From the NCBI RefSeq assembly GCF_015477805.1, contig NZ_JADLQL010000003.1, positions 496,001 through 560,000 on the forward strand: DNA of 64,000 bases, in the 5' to 3' direction. This DNA is from Nocardia flavorosea. Lineage in GTDB: Bacteria; Actinomycetota; Actinomycetes; Mycobacteriales; Mycobacteriaceae. The notes beneath the pieces were generated by a model. The model was not told the origin of the DNA. It was given only the letters and a program-made list of their open reading frames with translations, and did not search any database. Positions 26,493 to 35,177 of the stretch are shown here, piece by piece. Positions within the stretch are counted from its first letter, which is position 1; each line of letters starts with the position of its first letter. Position numbers and translations under genes: made by a program.

Positions 26493-27869
26493 CTATCCGG
26501 CCGGCTGGGCGGTATTCGCTTTTCGCAGCGCATGCCGGGCCCGCCGCAGCAGATCCCGTTCCTGCCGGGCCTTGGCCCGCACAGAACGCTGCGCGGTGCG
26601 CAGTACTTCCTTCTCCTGCTCGGCCTTGGCCCGCAAAGCGACCTTCGCCTCCGCCAGCGCCGATTTCAAACCGCGCCGTTTTCCGGTGGCCGGGTCGATA
26701 CTCCACGGCCGGTTATCGGCGCCGGAGTGCGCGGTGAGACCGGCGAACTTGCGTTCCGAAGAAGTTTCGGGCGCATCGTCGGCCGTCCGCCGCAGAAATC
26801 GGTCGGGCAGGGCCAGTTTGTGGATGGTGCGGAACGCCAGTAGATACTGCTTGCCCAGCGATCCGGTCGTATACGGCAGATCGTATTTCTCGCACAGCTC
26901 GCGTACCGCCAGCGCGACCTGCGGGTAGCGATTACTCGGCAGGTCCGGGAAGAGGTGGTGTTCGATCTGGTAACTGAGGTTGCCGCTCATGAACCCCATC
27001 ACCGGACCGGCCGAGAAATTGGCGCTGCCCAGCATCTGCCGTAGATACCATTCGCCGCGCGTCTCGTCCGCGAGCTGCTCCTCGGTGAACTTCTCCGCAC
27101 CGTCGGGGAAATGACCGCAGAAGATGACCGCGTAGGCCCACAGATTGCGGATCAGGTTCGCGGTGGCGTTGGCTTTCAGCGTGGCGGTGAAGGCGGGGCC
27201 GGTGAGCGCCGGGTAGATGAGGAAATCCTTGGCGACCTGCCGCACGATCTTGCGGCCGAACAGTTTGTTCGGTTCGGAATCGAGTTGGAAGCGCGGCACC
27301 CCGGACAGTTGCTTCTCGATCTTCCAGTCGTGCAGCGCGATGCCCCATTCGAAGGCCGCGGCCAGGACGATATTGGCGATCGGCTGTACCAGGTGGATGG
27401 GCCGCCACTGCTCGTCGCGAGTCATCCGGAGGATGCCGAAACCGAGATCTTCGTCGCGGCCGAGCACATTGGTGTAGGTGTGATGCGAATAGTTGTGCGC
27501 ACGCCGCCACTGGGCCGAAGGGCCGGTCATATCCCACTCCCAATTCGTGGAGTGGATCTCGGGATCGTTCATCCAATCCCACTGGCCGTGGCTGATGTTG
27601 TGCGCGAGCTCCATATTCTCGATGATCTTCGCGACCGACAGCATCGCCGTCCCGGCCAGCCAGGCCCAGCGGTTACGGCTGCCGAACAGCACGGCCCGCG
27701 CGGTGAACTCCAGGCCGCGCTGGGCGGCGATGGTGCGCCGGATGTAGCGGGCATCGCGCTCACCCAGGGACTGCTCGACCGACTGCCGGATATTGTCGAG
27801 TTCCCGGCCCAGCATCTCGACATCCGCGGCCGTCAGGTGGGCAAAGGCTCTGATGTCGGTGATGGCCAC
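26493..27869 (-). CDS. Membrane fatty acyl-CoA desaturase (DesA3-like), copy 1
   Basis: A 458-residue paralog of the neighbouring desaturase, sharing its N-terminal pattern (MAITDIRAFAHLTAADVEML) and the histidine boxes HNISHGQWDWM, HNYSHHTYTNV and HQIEHHLFP replaced by YQIEHHLFPDLPSNRY. In that last box the leading residue is tyrosine, while the two essential histidines are kept. The C-terminus is longer and strongly basic (about 70 residues with many Arg/Lys/Ala). It lies between the reductase gene and copy 2; spacing of 150-220 bases on each side suggests separate promoters or a loose operon. Confidence 0.93.
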   Translation of the reverse strand: MAITDIRAFAHLTAADVEMLGRELDNIRQSVEQSLGERDARYIRRTIAAQRGLEFTARAVLFGSRNRWAWLAGTAMLSVAKIIENMELAHNISHGQWDWMNDPEIHSTNWEWDMTGPSAQWRRAHNYSHHTYTNVLGRDEDLGFGILRMTRDEQWRPIHLVQPIANIVLAAAFEWGIALHDWKIEKQLSGVPRFQLDSEPNKLFGRKIVRQVAKDFLIYPALTGPAFTATLKANATANLIRNLWAYAVIFCGHFPDGAEKFTEEQLADETRGEWYLRQMLGSANFSAGPVMGFMSGNLSYQIEHHLFPDLPSNRYPQVALAVRELCEKYDLPYTTGSLGKQYLLAFRTIHKLALPDRFLRRTADDAPETSSERKFAGLTAHSGADNRPWSIDPATGKRRGLKSALAEAKVALRAKAEQEKEVLRTAQRSVRAKARQERDLLRRARHALRKANTAQPAG

Positions 27870-28022
27870 CGGCGTCCCTTCTGTCAGCGCGATATGCGTC
27901 GGCGAGCGCGGTATGGGTCGGACGATTGGGTGATCGCGTGATCTTCCCGGGTCGGGAAGCGGCCCCTGCGGTACACCCCGAGCGTACCTGCGCGCGGTGT
28001 TCGCCGGGTGTGCCCGGTTCGG

Positions 28023-29156
28023 TCACACGTCGAGGGTGCAGTCCCCGGCCGCGGCCGAAATACACGTTTGCACCTTCTCGCCTTCGAAACGTTCGGTGCC
28101 GTTGCGGAGGTCCCGGGCATGTCCCGAGGTCAAGGTGACCACACAGGTCTGGCAGATACCCATCCGGCAGCCGAACGGCAACTGAACACCCGCGGATTCA
28201 CCGGCCTCCAGCAGTGTGGTGGCGCCGTCGACTGTGGCCGTGCGACCCGTTTTCCCGAAGGTGACGGTGCCGCCCTCGGTGGTCGCCGACCGCTCCACCT
28301 CGAACCGTTCCACATGCAGCGATCCGTCGAGGCCGGCCGCGCGCCAATGCTTCTCGATATCGTCGAGCATGCCCAGGGGGCCGCATGCCCAAGTCTGCCG
28401 TTCCCGCCAGTCCGGGTACAGCTCATCCAGCGCGGCCGGGGTGAATTTGCCCTTGTCCGCGGTGAGGTGGATATGCGAGACGAATCCCGGATGCCGCCGA
28501 TGCAGTTCGGTCAGTTCGCCCGCGAACATGACCTCCTCGGCGGACCGGGCCGAGTGGATGTGCACCACGTCGGTCACCGCGTTGCGGCGATCCAGCGCGC
28601 GCAGCATGGACATCACCGGGGTGATGCCGGAGCCCGCGGTGAGGAACAGCACCTTCGGCGGTGGCGGTGACGGCAGCACGAACGCGCCCTGCGGGGCCGC
28701 CAGCCGGACAACGGTACCGGGGGTGACACCGTTGACCAGATGGCTGGACAGGAAACCCTCCGGCATCGCCTTCACCGCGATGGCGATGGCCTTCTTGCCG
28801 TAGCGCGGATCGTTCCACTCCGGCGGGCTGGTGAGCGAATAGGACCGCCAATGCCAGCGGCCGTCGACCAGGATGCCGATACCGATGTACTGACCGGGCT
28901 CGTACCGGAAATCGAAACCCCAGCCGGGTTTGATCACCAGCGTCGCCGAATCGGCGGTTTCCTTGCGGACGTCCACCACGCGCCCGCGTAGTTCCCGGGC
29001 CGACCACAGCGGATTGGCCAGATGTAGGTAGTCGTCGGGCAGCAGCGGGGTGGTCGCCCGGGCCACCGCCCCGCGCAGGACGTTGAGCCGTCCGCCGCGT
29101 TCGGCGACCTCGGCCGCCGGAGCTTCCAGCCATTCCCGGACATTGTCGAGAAACAT
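28023..29156 (-). CDS. Ferredoxin reductase with 2Fe-2S domain, desaturase electron donor
   Basis: A 377-residue flavin/iron-sulfur protein related to Rv3230c, the NADPH-dependent partner of DesA3. A ferredoxin-reductase FAD domain shows RSYSLTSPPEW; the nucleotide domain has LTAGSGITPVMSMLRAL and WACGPLGML. The C-terminal plant-type 2Fe-2S domain has FGCRMGICQTC plus a later VQTC. It lies upstream of two desaturases in the same orientation, and its promoter carries the same operator-like motif as copy 2. The ATG at 29156 gives MFLDNVREWLEAP. Confidence 0.94.
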   Translation of the reverse strand: MFLDNVREWLEAPAAEVAERGGRLNVLRGAVARATTPLLPDDYLHLANPLWSARELRGRVVDVRKETADSATLVIKPGWGFDFRYEPGQYIGIGILVDGRWHWRSYSLTSPPEWNDPRYGKKAIAIAVKAMPEGFLSSHLVNGVTPGTVVRLAAPQGAFVLPSPPPPKVLFLTAGSGITPVMSMLRALDRRNAVTDVVHIHSARSAEEVMFAGELTELHRRHPGFVSHIHLTADKGKFTPAALDELYPDWRERQTWACGPLGMLDDIEKHWRAAGLDGSLHVERFEVERSATTEGGTVTFGKTGRTATVDGATTLLEAGESAGVQLPFGCRMGICQTCVVTLTSGHARDLRNGTERFEGEKVQTCISAAAGDCTLDV

Positions 29157-29213
29157 CGGTGCCGTTTCGTCCTTCTGTCGTCGTGGCCACCCGCGGCGAC
29201 CGCCTGCCCACAG

Positions 29214-29231
29214 GTTACGGCATCGTAGGTT
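29214..29231. promoter_or_regulatory. Operator-like motif at the ferredoxin reductase promoter
   Basis: GTTACGGCATCGTAGGTT lies 58 bases upstream of the reductase start and matches the desaturase site at 26290-26307 at 16 of 18 positions. The TACG-N4-CGTA core is palindromic, as expected for a dimeric TetR-type regulator. Confidence 0.6.
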
Positions 29232-29333
29232 GTATCGGGTTCGTGCGCCGTCACAACTATCGGGTGCGCATACCCGTCGCGGTCGGCCCGCTCGGTTCGT
29301 CGTTCGCCCCGAAAGCCTGCGGACGGTCCGCCG

Positions 29334-29837
29334 TCACAGCAAATCGAGCAGGAAGGGCAGTTCCTGGGTGGCGTACCAGGCCAGCTGGTGGTCCTCGGCG
29401 TCGCCGAGGACGAATTCCGCGTCCTCGTCGCCCAGATCCGCGGCGTCGATGATGTCCACGGCCTCGGCCACGGCGGATTCGGCCTCGGCCAGATCCATAT
29501 GCACCGAGCCGACCCGTTTGTACTCGATCGGACCGTCCAGCTTCACGACAGCATCGTCGAGGTCGGGCCGCAGGGTCGCGTCCGTGACGTCGACCGCGAT
29601 CACCGCGCGCCGGTACATCGGCGCCGACGAACTGTGCACCTCGTCGGCCAGCAGCCGCAGCGACGCCCGCGCCGCCTCTGCCATGGCGACCTCCGAGAGC
29701 TCCTCGTCGTCGCCCGACGCATAGGCCTCGCGCAGGGCGGGGGTGAGGGCGAACGCGGTCCCGCCCACCGCGTGCAACTCGCGTTTGTCCACGAGATCCC
29801 GCAGCATCGACACCGTGGCCGGTACGTACACGCGCAT
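29334..29837 (-). CDS. Conserved hypothetical protein (Rv3231c-like, DUF6912)
   Basis: A 167-residue soluble, acidic protein. It begins MRVYVPATVSMLRDLVDKR and has a central VIAVDVTDATLRPDLDDAVV and a C-terminal QLAWYATQELPFLLDLL. It is found in mycobacteria and nocardiae in the same context, as I recall for Rv3231c between the reductase gene and the WS/DGAT genes. I recognise no catalytic motif. It starts 10 bases after the WS/DGAT stop and is probably co-transcribed with it. Confidence 0.8.
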   Translation of the reverse strand: MRVYVPATVSMLRDLVDKRELHAVGGTAFALTPALREAYASGDDEELSEVAMAEAARASLRLLADEVHSSSAPMYRRAVIAVDVTDATLRPDLDDAVVKLDGPIEYKRVGSVHMDLAEAESAVAEAVDIIDAADLGDEDAEFVLGDAEDHQLAWYATQELPFLLDLL

Positions 29838-29847
29838 GGTCTTGCGG

Positions 29848-31254
29848 TCAGAGGCAGGCACCGAGTAACTCCTCCATCGATTCGGGCACCGACGCGGCCA
29901 GCACACCGATATCGGCCATCGCTTCGCGGTCGGCGTTGAGTCCGTAGCAGACCCGTCCGTCGTAGGACGTGATCCCGATACTCGTCGCCTGGTTGCGCAG
30001 CAACGGCGAAACCGGGTACATCTCCAGCATCCGCGCACCGCCGACGAACATGGGCGTCTGCGGGCCCGGCGCGTTGGTGATCACCACATTGAACGTATGG
30101 TCTGCGAACGTACTCGCCGCTCGCACACTCATCGCGTGCAGGCTGGCGGGAGCGAAACCGGGCAGGTGTACCAGGGTGCGGGCGCGCACCGCATGCCGCT
30201 GCCGGCCGTCCTCCGAAGTCGCGTGGGCGATATGCGACAGCCGCATCACCGGACTCGGTTCGCCCACCGGTAGCGAGATCAGCAGCGGAGTGATCTCGCT
30301 GGGCAGGTTGCGCCCGGTGCTGGGTTCGCCGCCGTATCCCGATATCGGCACCACCGCGCGCAGCACCGTCGATTCGGTCATGCCCTTGTTCCGGGACAGC
30401 AGCCAGTTGCGCAGTGCTCCGGTCACCACGGCCAGCACCACATCGTTGATGGTGCAGCCCGCCCGCTGATGTATCCGCCGGTAATCGGCCAGGTCGGTCA
30501 CCGCGGTGGCGAACCGGCGCTGTCGGCAGGTGCGGATGTTCAACGGACTGTCGGGGGTACCGCTGGCCGCCGACCGGATCGCCGACACCACCGTGTCCAG
30601 CGTGCGGCCCGCCGTACCGATCCGGCCCGCCGCGTTCGCCCCCACGGCCCGCACCACCTCCACCGCCGAGGCCGGCTGCGCTACGAGGTTGCCCAGTGCG
30701 CCCAGCAGCAGATCGGTATCGCTGGGCTCGCGGCCGGGTTGCCATCGATCGCCGGCCGTCTCTCGCGGCGATTCGGCGGCGTCGGCGACGACGTGCCCGA
30801 TCTCCAGAGCGGCGGCGCCGTCCACCAGGGCGGCATGGGATTTCGTATAGAGGGCGCAGCGCCCGCCGGACAGGCCCTCGATCAGGTACATCTCCCACAG
30901 CGGCCGGGCCGGGTCCAGTGGCCGGGAGGCCAGCCGGGCGACCAGTTCGTGCAGCTGGTCGTCGCTGCCCGGGGCGGGGAGCGCCGAGCGGCGGATGTGA
31001 TAGGTGATATCGAATCGGCTGTCCTCGACCCAGACCGGCCGGCCCATCGACAGTGGCACCTGCCGGACCTTGCGCCGGTACCGGGGAGCCAGGGGCAGGC
31101 GTGCTTCGACCAGATCGACCAATCCCGGGTAGTCGAGCGGCCGATCGTCGCCGGCGGTGTTGTCCAGCACGATCAGCGATCCGATGTGTACCGGGTGCGT
31201 GGTCGATTCCAGCCGGAAGAAGTCGGCGTCCTGCGGTGTCAGCCTGGCTATCAC
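29848..31254 (-). CDS. Wax ester synthase/diacylglycerol acyltransferase-like protein, catalytic His replaced
   Basis: A 468-residue WS/DGAT-family protein, a family that makes wax esters or triacylglycerol from acyl-CoA. The family N-terminus (LTPQDADFFRLES, then PVHIGSLIVLD), the NDVVLAVVTGALRNWL motif and the C-terminal NVVITNAPGP and SPLLRNQATSIGITSYDG are all present. The active-site HHxxxDG motif reads HAALVDG: His140 is kept but the second histidine, the one shown to be essential in AtfA-type enzymes, is Ala141. It may be inactive or do something else. In M. tuberculosis the neighbours of desA3 include Rv3233c and Rv3234c (tgs3) of this family. Confidence 0.9.
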   Translation of the reverse strand: MIARLTPQDADFFRLESTTHPVHIGSLIVLDNTAGDDRPLDYPGLVDLVEARLPLAPRYRRKVRQVPLSMGRPVWVEDSRFDITYHIRRSALPAPGSDDQLHELVARLASRPLDPARPLWEMYLIEGLSGGRCALYTKSHAALVDGAAALEIGHVVADAAESPRETAGDRWQPGREPSDTDLLLGALGNLVAQPASAVEVVRAVGANAAGRIGTAGRTLDTVVSAIRSAASGTPDSPLNIRTCRQRRFATAVTDLADYRRIHQRAGCTINDVVLAVVTGALRNWLLSRNKGMTESTVLRAVVPISGYGGEPSTGRNLPSEITPLLISLPVGEPSPVMRLSHIAHATSEDGRQRHAVRARTLVHLPGFAPASLHAMSVRAASTFADHTFNVVITNAPGPQTPMFVGGARMLEMYPVSPLLRNQATSIGITSYDGRVCYGLNADREAMADIGVLAASVPESMEELLGACL

Positions 31255-31576
31255 GCTGGTGTCTGCCCTTCGGAGTCCGGAATCCGGACTCCATTGTGAC
31301 CAGTCCGCAGTCGTTCCCGCATCATTGTGTGGATTTTCTCGATACCTGTTTCGGCGCGTTGCCGCGTGGTTCCCGGTGGTATAAGTGTTGCGGTCGCCGT
31401 CGGCGTAAATGTGACGAAGGCTCGGTGGCCGGGTCCGCGGCGACGCCTACCATGGGAGCCGCATTACCATGAAGCAAGCTGCGGCTACGCACGCCGGCGG
31501 GAACGGTGACGACCGCCGGACGGAGTGCAGCCGTGAACATCGGAGCCGAAACCGACCCAGAGGACTGACGAGACTC
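31255..31576. other. Divergent region between the WS/DGAT gene and secA
   Basis: A 322-base spacer that must contain both promoters. It holds a 21-bp near-perfect palindrome at 31271-31291 next to the WS/DGAT start. On the secA side the frame stays open for 36 codons upstream of the chosen GTG, but that part lacks family similarity. I see no other element. Confidence 0.5.
31271..31291. promoter_or_regulatory. 21-bp palindrome at the WS/DGAT promoter
   Basis: GGAGTCCGGA and TCCGGACTCC are perfect reverse complements around a single A. The site starts 17 bases upstream of the WS/DGAT start codon, next to its ribosome binding site, so binding there would block expression. The regulator is unknown. 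Confidence 0.5.
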
Positions 31577-34438
31577 GTGCCTGCGCTGACACTGACGAGG
31601 TTGCTACGTTTTGGTGAGGGTCGCATGGTCAAGCGTCTCTCCCATCTCGCCGACGAGGTGATCCGGCTCGAGGACGATTACTCCTCGCTCACCGACGCCG
31701 AGCTACAGGCCAAAACCGACGAGTTCCGGGAGCGCTACGCCGACGGCGAAACCCTCGACGACCTGCTACTGGAGGCATTCGCGGTGGCTCGCGAAGCCTC
31801 GTGGCGGGTACTGCAGCAGAAGCATTACAAGGTGCAGATGATGGGCGGCGCTGCCCTGCATCTGGGCAATATCGCGGAAATGAAGACGGGTGAGGGTAAA
31901 ACCCTCACCTCGGTGCTGCCCGCATACCTGAACGCGATCAGCGGTGACGGCGTGCATATCGTCACCACCAACGATTACCTGGCCAAACGCGACTCCGAAT
32001 GGATGGGCCGGGTGCACCGATTCCTCGGCCTCGAAGTGGGTGCGATCCTGGCCGGGATGACACCGGCGCAGCGGCGCGACGCCTACAACGCCGATATCAC
32101 CTACGGCACCAACAACGAATTCGGCTTCGACTATCTGCGCGACAATATGACCCATTCGCTGGACGATCTCGTGCAGCGCGGTCACAATTTCGCCGTGGTC
32201 GACGAGGTCGACTCCATTCTGATCGACGAGGCCCGGACCCCGCTCATCATCTCCGGCCCGGCCGACGCCTCCAGTAAGTGGTATGCGGAATTCGCCCGAA
32301 TTGCGCCGTTGCTGAAAAAGGATCTGCACTACGAGGTCGATATCAAGAAACGCACCATCGGCGTGCACGAGGCCGGGGTGGAGTTCGTCGAGGACCAGCT
32401 CGGTATCGACAATCTGTACGAGGCGGCGAACTCACCGCTGGTGAGCTACCTGAACAACGCGATCAAGGCCAAGGAGCTCTACACCCGGGACAAGGATTAC
32501 ATCGTCCGCGACGGCGAGGTGATCATCGTCGACGAGTTCACCGGGCGCATCCTCGTCGGCCGTCGCTACAACGAGGGTATGCACCAGGCGATCGAGGCCA
32601 AGGAAGAGGTCGAGATCCAGCCGGAGAACCAGACCCTGGCCACGATCACCCTGCAGAACTACTTCCGTCTCTACGACAAGCTGTCCGGGATGACCGGTAC
32701 CGCCGAAACCGAGGCGGCCGAGCTGCACCAGATCTACGACCTCGGGGTCATTCCGATCCCGACCAACCGGCCGATGGTGCGCGCCGACCAGGCGGACCTC
32801 ATCTACAAGACCGAAGAGGCGAAGTTCAACGCCGTGGTCGACGATGTGGTCGAACGGTACGAGGGCGGACAGCCGGTGCTGATCGGTACCACCAGCGTGG
32901 ACCGTTCCGAATACCTGTCCAAACAGCTCACCAAGCGCGGTGTCCCGCACAACGTGCTCAACGCGAAGTTCCACGAGAAGGAAGCGCAGATCATCGCCGA
33001 GGCCGGTCGGCCCGCAACGGTCACCGTCGCGACCAATATGGCCGGGCGCGGTACCGATATCGTGCTCGGCGGTAACCCCGACATCATCACCGACACCCTG
33101 CTGCGCCAGCAGGGGCTGGACCCGGTGAACACTCCGGAGGAATACCAGGCGAACTGGTCCCACGCCCTGGAGAAGGTCAAGAAGCAGGTTGCCGAGGATG
33201 CCGAAGCGGTGCGGGAGGCCGGTGGTCTCTACGTGCTCGGCACCGAGCGTCACGATTCCCGGCGTATCGACAACCAGTTGCGTGGCCGGGCGGGCCGTCA
33301 GGGCGACCCGGGCGAATCCCGCTTCTACCTCTCACTGGGCGACGAGCTGATGCGGCGGTTCAACGGCGCGGCACTGGAATCGATCATGACACGGCTCAAC
33401 CTGCCCGACGATGTGCCGATCGAGGCGAAGATGGTCTCCAAGGCCATCAAGAGCGCGCAGACCCAGGTCGAGCAGCAGAACTTCGAGATCCGCAAGAATG
33501 TGCTCAAGTACGACGAGGTGATGAACCAGCAGCGCACCGTCATCTACAGCGAGCGCAACCGTATCCTGCGCGGCGAGGATATGGAGGGCCAGGTCCAGAG
33601 CATGATCACCGATGTGATCACCGCGTATGTCAACGGCGCCACCGCCGAAGGCTATGTTGAGGACTGGGATCTGGACAAGCTGTGGGGCGCGCTGCGCACC
33701 CTGTACCCGGTGAGCATGAAACATCAGGATCTCACCGGCGAAACCGAGGTCGGCGAGGCCGGGGAACTCACCCGCGAGGAGCTGCTCGAAATCCTGCTCG
33801 ACGACGCCCACGCGGCCTACGCGCAGCGGGAGGCCGAGATCGACGGCCTGGCCGGCGAGGGCAGTATGCGTACCCTCGAGCGGCAGGTATTGCTGTCGGT
33901 GCTCGACCGTAAATGGCGGGAACACCTCTACGAGATGGACTACCTGAAGGAAGGTATCGGCCTGCGCGCCATGGCGCAGCGCGATCCGCTGGTGGAATAC
34001 CAGCGCGAGGGCTTCGATATGTTCGCGAACATGCTGGAAGGATTGAAGGAGGACGCCGTCGGCATCCTGTTCAACGTCCAGGTCGAGGTCCAGCAGCCGC
34101 AGCCCGAGGGCGTACAGATCGACGGCGGTCTGCGGTCGCCGGTGGGCGGGCTGTCCGGTGCGCAGGCGCCGCCGGAAAGCCAGTACCCGACGGAGAAGCT
34201 GCCGATCATCAACGGTGCCCCGCCCGCGCTGCGGGCCCGCGGTATCGACCAGTCGGGCCCGCGCGGGCTGAGCTATTCGGGTCCGGCCGAAGGTGGCGCC
34301 ACGGCGGTGCACAGCGACGCCGAGGAATACGGGTCCGAGCCGGAAGACCGGACGCAGGGTACGCGCCGCCAGCGTCGCGAGGCCGCTCGCGCGCAGACCA
34401 AACAGGGCAAGGGACCGAAGTCGCGCCGTAAGCACTGA
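31577..34438 (+). CDS. secA: Preprotein translocase ATPase SecA (SecA1)
   Basis: The ATP-driven motor of Sec-dependent export. The 953-residue protein has NBD1 with MKTGEGKT (Walker A), VDEVDSILIDEARTPLIISG, the preprotein cross-linking domain, and NBD2 with IGTTSVDRSEYLS, NMAGRGTDIVLGG and QLRGRAGRQGDPG. The C-terminus is basic (QRREAARAQTKQ) and lacks the zinc-binding CxCxnCH motif, as in other actinobacterial SecA1. I use the GTG at 31577 because RLLRFGEGRMVKRL matches the normal N-terminus. A strong terminator follows. Confidence 0.97.
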   Translation: MPALTLTRLLRFGEGRMVKRLSHLADEVIRLEDDYSSLTDAELQAKTDEFRERYADGETLDDLLLEAFAVAREASWRVLQQKHYKVQMMGGAALHLGNIAEMKTGEGKTLTSVLPAYLNAISGDGVHIVTTNDYLAKRDSEWMGRVHRFLGLEVGAILAGMTPAQRRDAYNADITYGTNNEFGFDYLRDNMTHSLDDLVQRGHNFAVVDEVDSILIDEARTPLIISGPADASSKWYAEFARIAPLLKKDLHYEVDIKKRTIGVHEAGVEFVEDQLGIDNLYEAANSPLVSYLNNAIKAKELYTRDKDYIVRDGEVIIVDEFTGRILVGRRYNEGMHQAIEAKEEVEIQPENQTLATITLQNYFRLYDKLSGMTGTAETEAAELHQIYDLGVIPIPTNRPMVRADQADLIYKTEEAKFNAVVDDVVERYEGGQPVLIGTTSVDRSEYLSKQLTKRGVPHNVLNAKFHEKEAQIIAEAGRPATVTVATNMAGRGTDIVLGGNPDIITDTLLRQQGLDPVNTPEEYQANWSHALEKVKKQVAEDAEAVREAGGLYVLGTERHDSRRIDNQLRGRAGRQGDPGESRFYLSLGDELMRRFNGAALESIMTRLNLPDDVPIEAKMVSKAIKSAQTQVEQQNFEIRKNVLKYDEVMNQQRTVIYSERNRILRGEDMEGQVQSMITDVITAYVNGATAEGYVEDWDLDKLWGALRTLYPVSMKHQDLTGETEVGEAGELTREELLEILLDDAHAAYAQREAEIDGLAGEGSMRTLERQVLLSVLDRKWREHLYEMDYLKEGIGLRAMAQRDPLVEYQREGFDMFANMLEGLKEDAVGILFNVQVEVQQPQPEGVQIDGGLRSPVGGLSGAQAPPESQYPTEKLPIINGAPPALRARGIDQSGPRGLSYSGPAEGGATAVHSDAEEYGSEPEDRTQGTRRQRREAARAQTKQGKGPKSRRKH

Positions 34439-34448
34439 GTTCCGGATC

Positions 34449-34486
34449 GGCGGCGCCCCACCACAGTGGTGGGGCGCCGCCGTTTT
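34449..34486 (+). terminator. Rho-independent terminator of secA
   Basis: A perfect GC-rich hairpin (left arm from 34449 beginning GGCGGCGCCCC, right arm ending GGGGCGCCGCC at 34481) is followed by GTTTT. It begins 11 bases after the secA stop. Confidence 0.85.
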
Positions 34487-34526
34487 GCGGTGCCGCCCGG
34501 ATACGGTTGGGCCGCACCGGATTGCG

Positions 34527-34910
34527 TCAGTTACCCGCGGAATGCCGTGGGCAGTAGGAACGGACGGCGGCCTGTAGGAAGAGATAGGGATATTCCACGA
34601 AGGGGCGGGATTCCTCGGCGAGATAGGTCCGATTCGCCGGGGTGTTACCGGATTTGTCGAGATATTCGCATTGGGCACGGGCCAGGGCGATGGCCCCGTC
34701 CTGTACCGGGCGCGGCTCGTCGTCGAAAGCGCTGGCCCGGAGGAATTCTCGATCGGTGAAGGGTAGCTGGGCGACGGAGTCGTCTTTACCGGCCGGGTTG
34801 TGCAGACCGGTGGTACCCGTGGCGCCGGAGTGGGGATGCGCCCAGACGGCCGGGGAGCCGCCGAACAGGAGTGCGGACGCTGCCGCGCTGATGATCAATA
34901 TCCTGAACAT
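34527..34910 (-). CDS. Small secreted protein, DUF732-like
   Basis: A 127-residue exported protein. The N-terminus MFRILIISAAASALLFGG is a signal peptide with probable cleavage after AVWA. The mature part is polar with two cysteines (AQCEYL and RSYCPRH) that may form a disulfide, and its pattern resembles mycobacterial DUF732 proteins, though the match is weak. AGAAGGA at five bases supports the ATG at 34910. It lies convergent to secA. The function is unknown. Confidence 0.65.
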   Translation of the reverse strand: MFRILIISAAASALLFGGSPAVWAHPHSGATGTTGLHNPAGKDDSVAQLPFTDREFLRASAFDDEPRPVQDGAIALARAQCEYLDKSGNTPANRTYLAEESRPFVEYPYLFLQAAVRSYCPRHSAGN

Positions 34911-35177
34911 CGTTCCTTCTGTGCTCGATGACATGCGGGACGGGAACAGCTGTCGTACACAGATATCCGGATCGCCTGCCTCCGGACGATCGCCCGATGC
35001 CTCGTCGTGCGTCCTGGTGGCGCTGCATCGATGCGCGCGCATCGTATCCGGAATCGATGCCCGCTGTTCGCTCTTCGCAAGAAGAACCGCCGGGGCCACC
35101 GAAACATCGTGACCTCTATGTTTTCCAGTGCGGAGCGGGTTCGCCCGCCCGTCCGGCCCGTCCGGCCCGTGGCGAGT

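Noticed and set aside
24993..26843. 616-codon open frame antisense to the desaturases
   Set aside because: It mirrors the third-position GC bias of the real minus-strand genes; the product matches no family and the histidine boxes lie on the other strand.
33332..34678. 448-codon minus-strand frame inside secA
   Set aside because: Shadow frame of secA; product without recognisable motifs and no promoter.
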